NCBI GenBank assembly: GCA_041287495.1
Contig: JBEULE010000028.1
Span: 1-16,869, forward strand
DNA length: 16,869 nucleotides
Direction of reading: 5' to 3'
Source: JAOABC01 sp041287495
GTDB taxonomy: Bacteria > Aquificota > Aquificia > Aquificales > Hydrogenothermaceae
The translations under genes were made by a program, and so were the position numbers. Below the pieces are notes generated by a model. The model was not told where the DNA came from, searched no databases, and saw only the letters and a list, made by a program, of their open reading frames with translations. Below are positions 1 to 5,863 of this stretch, piece by piece (position 1 is the first letter of the stretch; every line of letters begins with the position of its first letter).

Positions 1-80
1 ATTAAGGAATTTTTGTCAACTGTTTTGTTTCCTATTCACTTTCAAAAAGGGATAAATAATATATCCTAACTTTTCTATCT

Positions 81-167
81 TGTCAAGAGGTTTTTTACTT
101 TCATCTTATTCAGCTTCCAAAAACAGATATACAGTATATACTCTTATCTTCTTGCTGTCAAGAGGTT
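81..167. repeat. 12-bp direct repeat next to the transposase remnant
   Basis: The 12-mer TGTCAAGAGGTT occurs at 81-92 and again at 156-167, 75 bp apart, just beyond the 3' end of the decayed transposase. A shorter relative, TGTCAA, lies at 15-20. These may be remains of insertion-sequence ends or of tandem insertions, but no matching inverted copy was found on the far side of the remnant. Function is unassigned. Confidence 0.35.
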
Positions 168-185
168 GTAGACGTCCATATTATT

Positions 186-480
186 TTAGACAGTCTCAAT
201 TAAATTTGCATAGTATTCTAAAGGTGATTTCTAATTTAAACTCTTATGGGGCCTCTCAGTATTATACCGGATTAAATACTCTATTAGTTCTACTATTAAA
301 TTTTTCTATATCTTCACTTAATATGTCCATCTTCCATTCTACAAAACTCTCTTGTATCGTTCTATTAAATTTCTCTATATATGCATTCCCTTTTGGATTT
401 TTTGGATAGTTATAGTAATGTTCTATACCATCTCTGAGTCTGGAAATAGTTTATTTAATACTTTCTTTTGTCTTATAGAT
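186..480 (-). pseudogene. Decayed IS transposase, C-terminal part of the DDE (rve) integrase core
   Basis: Read on the minus strand, this stretch gives the C-terminal half of an IS481/IS3-type transposase. At about 420-361 it reads GIEHYYNYPKNPKGNAYIEK followed by FNRT, the region that carries the third acidic residue (Glu in YIEKFN) of the DDE triad. At about 298-186 it reads LIRYNTERPHKSLN, then a TAG (231-233), then KSPLEYYANLIE and a TAA at 186-188. The halves lie in different frames, so a frameshift falls near 300. Another in-frame stop (TAA, 451-453) lies upstream, and the N-terminal half with the first two Asp is missing. The element is therefore dead. It ends just upstream of rnpB, whose promoter lies beside it. 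The YNTERPHKSL signature makes the family call firm; the exact IS family is not resolved. Confidence 0.85.
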
Positions 481-493
481 CTTTTTCAGGGGT

Positions 494-527
494 TTGAAAA
501 TAATCTATTAAAGAATAAAATATTCAT
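494..527 (+). promoter_or_regulatory. Candidate sigma-70-type promoter of rnpB
   Basis: TTGAAA (494-499) and TAAAAT (516-521) are separated by 16 bp. This places the predicted transcription start at about 528, exactly the first base of the P1 helix of RNase P RNA. The fit between promoter and RNA 5' end is the main support. The promoter abuts the decayed transposase. Confidence 0.5.
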
Positions 528-878
528 TGCTACGCTTTGAGTGTGGCTACGGTATCTAAATCCAATAGGATACCGAGGAAAGTCCGGACTCCACAGGGCA
601 GGAAGCTGTCGAAAGGCAGGTGGGGGTAACCTCACAGACAGGGCCACAGAAAACAGACCGCCAATCCGCCTACCTTAAAAGGTAGGGACATGGAGGCAAG
701 GGTGAAAAAGTGGGGTAAGAGCCCACTACCTGTGGTGGTGACATCACAGGTTGGCAACCCTCTTCCGGAGCAATCCCAAGTAGGAAGGCGTTATCAGGCT
801 TGCCCGGCCGAGCCTTCGGGTAGGGAGCTTAGATAAATTGCCACTAAAACAGAATCCGGCTTACTCCAAAGCGTAGCA
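528..878 (+). ncRNA. rnpB: RNase P RNA (catalytic RNA of ribonuclease P), bacterial type A
   Basis: This is the ribozyme subunit that trims the 5' leader of pre-tRNAs. The universal core is present: GAGGAAAGTCCGG (575-587) pairs with ACAGAATCCGGCTTA (849-863) to form P4 and its joints. P1 is a perfect 12-bp helix (528-539 with 867-878). Other helices seen are P2 (543-547/840-844), P3 (551-556/569-574), P6 (GGGC 596-599/GCCC 802-805), P8 with a GAAA loop (606-619), P9 with a GTAA loop (620-635), P12 (669-674/681-686), P14 with a GTGA loop (729-750) and P16 (784-789/812-817). L15 keeps the GGT motif (819-821) that binds the tRNA CCA end. The P18 hairpin is absent. P6, P16 and this helix order indicate type A. 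At about 351 nt it is slightly shorter than E. coli M1 RNA. The ends are inferred from P1. Confidence 0.96.
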
Positions 879-885
879 TTTTTTT
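859..885 (+). terminator. Candidate end of the rnpB transcript (T-run)
   Basis: Seven T residues (879-885) directly follow the 3' strand of P1. A weak local hairpin, GCTTAC (859-864) with GTAGC (873-877) and one bulged T, could act as a terminator while P1 and P4 are still unpaired. The long-range P1 helix itself could also serve as the stem. Either way, transcription probably stops or is trimmed here. Confidence 0.4.
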
Positions 886-1200
886 ACACTTCAATATTTT
901 ATAGGTAAAATAGAGTTTAGCTTTTACGGAATCTGCATATATACTAAGAACTGAGTATTCCCAAGTTTTATTATCTAAAAACTTTATCCAGGGATTCTGA
1001 GATATTTCTGCCAACTCTTCTACTGTTTTGTATTGAGTATAATCTCTTTTCCATCATTTTGCTTTAGATGTATTTATGGAAGAGATTGCATCTGTCATAA
1101 ATTTAACACTAAAAACTTTATCGTAACTACCACTAAAGTTGTCAGGTATATCTGATACTAAAAAAGCCTATCTTCCTTATTTACAAATGATATAAAAGGT
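886..1200 (-). pseudogene. Decayed minus-strand protein gene, family not recognised
   Basis: The minus strand carries a coherent protein-like reading of about 100 residues with normal composition for this genome. It runs PFISFVNKEDRLF, then LVSDIPDNFSGSYDKVF, later WKRDYTQYKTVEELAEI, NPWIKFLDNKTWEYSVL and YADSVKAKLYFTYKILK. It is broken in three ways. One T has been lost in a T-run (1160-1165), shifting the frame. A TGA (1054-1056) sits where TGG would restore the reading. An upstream TAA (at about 1205), together with the trmD promoter region, removes any N-terminus. I do not recognise the family. It may be part of a mobile or accessory gene, since the other side of rnpB is flanked by a dead transposase. 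It accounts for most of the otherwise gene-free stretch between rnpB and trmD. Confidence 0.5.
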
Positions 1201-1208
1201 GTTTAGTT

Positions 1209-1214
1209 TATAAT
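1209..1214 (+). promoter_or_regulatory. Candidate -10 element for the trmD operon
   Basis: A perfect TATAAT lies 37 bp upstream of the trmD start, giving a predicted leader of about 30 nt. No good -35 lies at 16-18 bp; TTTACA (1180-1185) is 23 bp away. The element is plausible but only half supported. Confidence 0.4.
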
Positions 1215-1250
1215 ATTTGTTAGAAGAGAAATTCCTAAGGAAAGTCAAAA

Positions 1251-2015
1251 TTGAAGATTTATGTTTTAACAATCTTTCCAGATTATTTTGAGTGTTTTAA
1301 AAGCTATGGAATAGTATCAAAGGCTATAAAACAGGGTAAAGTTGAGATAGAAACTGTCAATTTAAGAGATTTTACCAAAGATAAACATAGGACTGTCGAT
1401 GATGTAGTCTATGGTGGTGGTCCAGGAATGTTGTTAAAACCTGAGCCTATATTTGAAGCTTACGATTATATAAAATCTAAAGGTGTAAATCCTTATACTC
1501 TCATAACAGAACCTTGGGGAAGAAGATTTGACCAAGAGATGGCAAAAGAGCTTTCAGAAAAAGATGAAATTGCTATAATATGCGGTAGATATGAAGGTGT
1601 AGATGAGAGAGTAAAGGTTTTAGTAGATGAAGAGGTTTCTGTGGGAGATTTTATATTAAGTGGAGGAGAACCGGCAGCTTTGGTTATCATGGATGCAGTT
1701 ATCAGATTAATACCTGATGTTTTATCAGACCAGATGAGTAAGGAAGTTGACTCTTTTAGTGATGGACTTGTAGGATACTCTAACTACACAAGACCTTACG
1801 AATACAGAGGGATGAAAGTTCCTGACATACTACTATCAGGAAACCATAAACTTATTCAACTTTACAGAAGATGGGATCAACTTCAAAAAACTTTTAAAAA
1901 ACGGCCTGATTTAATCAAAAAAGCAAATTTAAGCGATAGAGATAAAAAAATGTTAAACTATATTAGACATGGTAAATCCTTTGAAGATTTCCTAAAAGAG
2001 GAAAAGGTTGATTGA
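1251..2015 (+). CDS. trmD: tRNA (guanine-N1)-methyltransferase TrmD
   Basis: This enzyme methylates N1 of G37, next to the anticodon of tRNAs reading CNN codons, using S-adenosylmethionine, which prevents +1 frameshifting. The 254-residue protein has the full trefoil-knot SPOUT pattern: VYGGGPGMLLKPEP (53-66), ICGRYEGVDER (110-120), the SAM-binding GDFILSGGEPAAL (132-144), and SFSDG (168-172) with the probable catalytic Asp171, followed by YTRPYEYRGMKVP. TEPWG at 86-90 replaces the PQG seen in most TrmD, a variant I associate with Aquifex. The start is TTG, chosen because AAGGA (1237-1241) lies 9 bp upstream and the protein begins in the usual place. It is the first gene of the plus-strand operon and overlaps the next gene by 8 bp. 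Confidence 0.97.
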   Translation: MKIYVLTIFPDYFECFKSYGIVSKAIKQGKVEIETVNLRDFTKDKHRTVDDVVYGGGPGMLLKPEPIFEAYDYIKSKGVNPYTLITEPWGRRFDQEMAKELSEKDEIAIICGRYEGVDERVKVLVDEEVSVGDFILSGGEPAALVIMDAVIRLIPDVLSDQMSKEVDSFSDGLVGYSNYTRPYEYRGMKVPDILLSGNHKLIQLYRRWDQLQKTFKKRPDLIKKANLSDRDKKMLNYIRHGKSFEDFLKEEKVD

Positions 2016-2340
2016 TATCAAGATACCTGTTGATATTATTGAGAATGAAAATAGTTTTATAGTGATTGCAGATTTACCTGGTGTAAATAAGGAAGATATT
2101 CAAATTACAGGTTCTGAAAGTAGCATAACTATAAAAGCTTTAAGAAAATCCTTAGAGAATGGTAAATACCTAATTGTAGAGAGATTTTCCGGAGTAATAG
2201 TTAGAACAATAAAATTTAAAGAATATATAGATATAGCCAGATCTAAAGGTGTTTTGGAAAATGGCGTTTTAAAAATATACATACCAAAAGCAAAAAATCA
2301 TTTTATAATAGATAGTTGCTTTCAAATTATCGTTCTCTAA
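2008..2340 (+). CDS. Small heat-shock protein, Hsp20/alpha-crystallin family
   Basis: This is an ATP-independent holdase that binds unfolding proteins in the cytoplasm. In this 110-residue protein the alpha-crystallin domain begins almost at residue 1: VDIIENENSFIVIADLPGV (8-26) is the first strand pair and GVLENGVLKIYIPK (81-94) is the signature end. The N-terminal arm that usually drives oligomer assembly is nearly absent. The tail ends in IIVL, a possible stand-in for the C-terminal IxI anchor. The start is TTG, overlapping the trmD stop by 8 bp, with AGAGG (1997-2001) upstream; no ATG is available near the N-terminus. The lon gene follows 18 bp later, so a holdase and an ATP-dependent protease are made together, which fits shared work on damaged protein. 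Confidence 0.85.
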   Translation: MIDIKIPVDIIENENSFIVIADLPGVNKEDIQITGSESSITIKALRKSLENGKYLIVERFSGVIVRTIKFKEYIDIARSKGVLENGVLKIYIPKAKNHFIIDSCFQIIVL

Positions 2341-2358
2341 AAACCTTAGGAGGTTTAG

Positions 2359-4779
2359 ATGCTTCCGTTTGATGAAGAGAAAAAGTTAGAACTTCCTACA
2401 TCATATCCTTTGATTCCTACAAGGGATATAGTTGTGTTTCCTTTCATGGTGTTTCCACTTTTTATAGGAAGGGATTTCTCTATAAAAGCTATAGAAGAAG
2501 CTATAGAGAATAACAACAGATACATATTCTTAGCACTTCAAAAAAACAAAGATATAGAAGTTCCTACTAAAGAGGACATACATGAGATAGGTGTGGTTGC
2601 CAATATTATTCGGATGATGAAGTTGGAAGATGGAAGAGTGAAGATACTGGTTCAGGGAATAAGTAGAGGGAAGATAAAGAAGTTATATAAACAAGACGGT
2701 TATTATAGAGTAGATGTTGAAGTAATTGAAGATGAATATTCAGAAAGCATTAAATTAGAAGAAAACCTTGAAGTTGAAGCTCTTGTAAATTCTCTTAAAG
2801 ATTTGATAGATAAAGCTGTTTCACTTGGAAAACAGATATCTCCAGATTTAGTAGATATAATAAAATCCATAGATGAACCAGGAAGGCTTGCAGACCTTGT
2901 AGCATCAATACTCAACATAAAAGCAGAAGAGGCTCAGGAACTACTTGAGATATTTAATCCAATGGATAGGCTATATGCTGTCCATGACAAAATGATAAAA
3001 GAAGTTGCACTCTTAGAGATACAGAGCAAGATAAGGATTGCGGCAAGGGAAGCTATTGAAAAAGACCAGAGAGAGTACTTCTTAAGACAACAGATAAAGG
3101 TTATACAAGAAGAGCTTGGAGAGAAAGATGAGAGAAAAGAGGAAATAGAAAATTACCAGAAAAAGATAGAAAAGTCTGGAATGCCGGAGCAAGTTAGAGA
3201 AGAAGCTGAAAAACAGTTAAAGAGACTTGAAAAGATGCATCCAGATTCGGCAGAAGCCGGAGTAATCAGAACTTACTTAGACTGGCTTGTTGAACTTCCA
3301 TGGAACAAAAGAACAAAAGACAAGTTAGATTTAAAGCTTGCAAAGGAGATACTTGACAAAGACCACTACGATTTAGAGAAGATAAAAGAGAGAATATTAG
3401 AATATTTAGCAGTGTTAAAGCTAAAGAAAGAGAAAACTAAGGACAGGTCTATAAAGGGTCCTATACTCTGTTTTGTAGGGCCACCTGGGGTTGGAAAAAC
3501 ATCCCTTGGAAGATCTATAGCAGAATCTCTTGGTAGAAAGTTTGTAAGGATATCCTTGGGTGGAGTCAGAGATGAGGCGGAAATAAGGGGACACAGAAGG
3601 ACATATGTAGGTGCTTTACCAGGTAAGATAATACAGGCTATAAAGCAAGCTGGCACAAAAAATCCGGTTATAATGCTTGATGAAGTTGATAAGATAGGAG
3701 CAGATTTTAGGGGAGATCCTTCTGCTGCATTACTTGAAGTTTTGGATCCTGAACAAAACAGAGAGTTTGTTGATCACTATCTTGCTGTTCCTTTTGACCT
3801 GTCTGAAGTTATGTTTATATGCACTGCAAACAGGTCTGATACAATTCCAAGGCCTTTACTTGACAGAATGGAAGTTATAAGACTATCTGGATACTCAGAA
3901 GAAGAAAAGCTTATGATTGCCAAAAAATATCTCATTCCAAAACAACTAAAAGAAAATGGTTTAGATGAAGAAACTGTCAGATTTACAGATAAAGCTATAC
4001 AGTTTATAATTAGAGGGTATACAAGGGAAGCTGGGGTAAGAAACTTAGAAAGAAAGATAGGTTCTATAATAAGAAAGATAGCAAAGGAGATAGTAGAGAA
4101 AAATAAGAAAAAGCAGTATAAAGTAACTCCTTCCTTGGTTAAGAAGATGTTAGGAGCTCCTTTATATATTCCGGAAAAAGAAGAAAAAGCAGAAATTGGA
4201 ATTGTGACAGGTTTAGCTTGGACAGAAGTTGGTGGAGAGATATTAAAGATAGAAGCAACAAAGATGCCAGGTAAAGGAGGATTGATTCTTACAGGATCCC
4301 TTGGAGATGTTATGAAAGAATCAGCAAGAGCTGCTTACTCTTATGTAAAGTCAAAAGCAGAAGAATATGGTATAAATCCAGAAGAATTTAACAAATACGA
4401 TATACACGTCCATGTCCCGGCAGGAGCAATACCTAAAGATGGACCTTCAGCAGGTATAGCAATAGCAACTGCTATAATGTCTATATTTACAAACAGACCT
4501 GTAAAACCTGATGTAGCAATGACCGGAGAGATAACACTAAGAGGTAAAGTACTTCCAATAGGAGGACTTAAAGAAAAAATACTTGCTGCAAAGAGAGCTG
4601 GAATAAAAACGGTAATACTACCTAAAGATAACAGAGAAGAGGTTATGGAAGATTTACCTGAATATGTCAGAAAAGCTGTAGATCTTATATTTGTAGAAAA
4701 TGTGGATGAAGTTTTCAAAATAGCGTTAGAAGAACCTATAAAGGATAAAGAAGTTGGCGATTCGAAAAGCAGTAGTTAA
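2359..4779 (+). CDS. lon: ATP-dependent protease La (Lon)
   Basis: Lon is a cytoplasmic hexameric AAA+ serine protease that degrades misfolded and selected regulatory proteins. The 806 residues have the standard order. A LonN substrate-binding domain (about 11-205) comes first, then a charged coiled linker rich in Glu and Lys (about 230-310). The AAA+ module has Walker A GPPGVGKTS (374-382, Lys380) and Walker B VIMLDEVDK. The peptidase domain has the Ser-Lys dyad: Ser697 in DGPSAG and Lys740 in GGLKEK. AGGAGG (2348-2353) precedes the ATG by 5 bp. Length and all catalytic residues match bacterial LonA. There is no membrane insertion, which rules out the archaeal LonB type. The last 26 bp overlap the start of the acetyltransferase gene. 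Confidence 0.99.
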   Translation: MLPFDEEKKLELPTSYPLIPTRDIVVFPFMVFPLFIGRDFSIKAIEEAIENNNRYIFLALQKNKDIEVPTKEDIHEIGVVANIIRMMKLEDGRVKILVQGISRGKIKKLYKQDGYYRVDVEVIEDEYSESIKLEENLEVEALVNSLKDLIDKAVSLGKQISPDLVDIIKSIDEPGRLADLVASILNIKAEEAQELLEIFNPMDRLYAVHDKMIKEVALLEIQSKIRIAAREAIEKDQREYFLRQQIKVIQEELGEKDERKEEIENYQKKIEKSGMPEQVREEAEKQLKRLEKMHPDSAEAGVIRTYLDWLVELPWNKRTKDKLDLKLAKEILDKDHYDLEKIKERILEYLAVLKLKKEKTKDRSIKGPILCFVGPPGVGKTSLGRSIAESLGRKFVRISLGGVRDEAEIRGHRRTYVGALPGKIIQAIKQAGTKNPVIMLDEVDKIGADFRGDPSAALLEVLDPEQNREFVDHYLAVPFDLSEVMFICTANRSDTIPRPLLDRMEVIRLSGYSEEEKLMIAKKYLIPKQLKENGLDEETVRFTDKAIQFIIRGYTREAGVRNLERKIGSIIRKIAKEIVEKNKKKQYKVTPSLVKKMLGAPLYIPEKEEKAEIGIVTGLAWTEVGGEILKIEATKMPGKGGLILTGSLGDVMKESARAAYSYVKSKAEEYGINPEEFNKYDIHVHVPAGAIPKDGPSAGIAIATAIMSIFTNRPVKPDVAMTGEITLRGKVLPIGGLKEKILAAKRAGIKTVILPKDNREEVMEDLPEYVRKAVDLIFVENVDEVFKIALEEPIKDKEVGDSKSSS

Positions 4780-5209
4780 AGATGCTCAACAGATATTTGA
4801 AATTTTACAGTATTTTGCATTAAAAGAAGTTCTACTTCCTAGAAGTCTAAACAGTATATACGAGAATATAAGGGATTTCTTTGTTTATGAAGATGAAGGT
4901 AAGATAGTAGGAATAGGTTCTCTACATATATACTGGGAAGATTTAGCAGAGATAAAATCTCTAGCTGTTAAAGAAGATTATCAACATAAAAAGATAGGTA
5001 GTCAGATAGTTAAAGCTTGTTTAGAGGAAGCCAAAAATCTTGGTATAAAACAGGTTTTTGCATTAACATACGTCCCAGGATTTTTCGAAAAATTAGGATT
5101 TAAAATAACAGATAAATCTCTTTTTCCACAGAAAGTCTGGACAGAGTGTATACACTGTGTAAAGTTTAACGATTGTAAAGAAGTTCCCGTTTCTATAAGG
5201 TTAGAGTGA
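4754..5209 (+). CDS. Single-domain GNAT acetyltransferase, N-acetylglutamate synthase-like
   Basis: This is a GNAT-fold N-acetyltransferase of 151 residues. The pattern LLPRSL (27-32), NIRDFFVYEDEGKIVG (38-53), WEDLAEIKSLAV (61-72), YVPGFFEKLGF (106-116) and a C-terminal cluster Cys132, Cys135 and Cys141 resembles the stand-alone bacterial N-acetylglutamate synthases, which make N-acetylglutamate from glutamate and acetyl-CoA in the first step of arginine synthesis. The kinase-like domain of classical ArgA is absent. The acetyl-CoA loop reads QHKKIG (77-82), lacking the first Gly of the usual QGKGIG. The three Cys could bind a metal (inference). The start is TTG with AAGGA (4741-4745) upstream, inside the last 26 bp of lon, so translation is probably coupled. 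Another amino-acid acetylation role remains possible. Confidence 0.75.
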   Translation: MAIRKAVVKDAQQIFEILQYFALKEVLLPRSLNSIYENIRDFFVYEDEGKIVGIGSLHIYWEDLAEIKSLAVKEDYQHKKIGSQIVKACLEEAKNLGIKQVFALTYVPGFFEKLGFKITDKSLFPQKVWTECIHCVKFNDCKEVPVSIRLE

Positions 5210-5844
5210 TGAGAAAGTATATATACTTAATGAGACACGGTGAAAGTGAGTATAACGCAAAGAAGATAGTCCAAGGGCATATAGATACATCTCTAACCGA
5301 GATAGGTTTTAAACAGGCAAAACTTGCCGGAGAGTTTCTCAAAGATAAAAATATAAAAAAGATTATATCTTCTGACTTAAAGAGAGCATATCAAACTGCT
5401 AAAACAGTTTCAGAAATTTTAGGCTTACCTGTTATAACAGACCATAGAATAAGAGAGATGCATTTTGGGACATGGGAAGGTATGAGTTATGATTACATAT
5501 ACCAAAACCATATAGAAGATTTTCATAATTGGCTTTCAAATCCTGTAAAGTATCCACTTCCAAAACAGGAAAGTGTAGAGAATTTTGAAAAAAGGTTAAA
5601 ACTATTTTTAGAAGATATATCTAACCATGATGAAGATACTATATTAGTAGTTGGGCATGGAGGCTCAATACATGGTCTGTTGTGTATATCTTTTGGAATA
5701 CCTTTTGAAAACCTCTGGAAATTTAAACATAACAACACAGGTATATCTCTCATAGAAGTAAGAGATAGGAAGTTTGAAGTTAAATTTGTAAATATGTCCT
5801 ATCATCTTGAAAAAATAGAAGAAAAGAGTATAGTAATCCTTTAG
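5209..5844 (+). CDS. Histidine phosphatase family protein (phosphoglycerate mutase-like; possible phosphoserine phosphatase)
   Basis: This member of the histidine phosphatase superfamily works through a phospho-histidine intermediate. The 211 residues show LMRHGES (7-13, catalytic His10), Arg59 in LKRA, Glu83, and VVGHGGS (147-153, second His150), the complete catalytic pocket. The overall pattern, including the C-terminal NMSYHL (195-200), recalls the metal-independent phosphoserine phosphatase PspA of Hydrogenobacter. Alternatives are alpha-ribazole phosphatase (CobC) or a broad phosphatase; a true cofactor-dependent mutase is less likely given the short length. The ATG at 5209 is preferred over an in-frame GTG at 5206, since it overlaps the previous stop and lies 8 bp after AAGG (5197-5200). 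The substrate is not fixed by the sequence. Confidence 0.8.
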   Translation: MRKYIYLMRHGESEYNAKKIVQGHIDTSLTEIGFKQAKLAGEFLKDKNIKKIISSDLKRAYQTAKTVSEILGLPVITDHRIREMHFGTWEGMSYDYIYQNHIEDFHNWLSNPVKYPLPKQESVENFEKRLKLFLEDISNHDEDTILVVGHGGSIHGLLCISFGIPFENLWKFKHNNTGISLIEVRDRKFEVKFVNMSYHLEKIEEKSIVIL

Positions 5845-5863
5845 ATCTTTAAGGAGGTTTAAC

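Noticed and set aside
50..66. Imperfect hairpin GGATA...TATCC near the left edge
   Set aside because: A 5-bp AT-rich stem with no T-run and no gene end beside it; chance is enough to explain it.
80..540. Open plus-strand frames across 80-409 and 352-540
   Set aside because: They are antisense to the decayed transposase, have no ribosome-binding site and no recognisable protein motif, and the second runs into rnpB.
753..755. GGC in GGCAACCC read as an altered tRNA CCA-binding GGU motif of RNase P RNA
   Set aside because: Comparison with E. coli M1 places that motif in L15, where GGT is intact at 819-821; 753-755 belongs to the P11/P10 return region.
1054..1056. TGA in the minus-strand remnant as a selenocysteine codon
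   Set aside because: The same reading is also broken by a frameshift in a T-run and by upstream loss, and no SECIS-like hairpin was seen, so decay is simpler.
4341..4718. Long open minus-strand frame within lon, and similar plus-strand frames within the copper ATPase
   Set aside because: They lie wholly inside well-identified genes, show no family motifs, and follow from the codon bias of the real genes.
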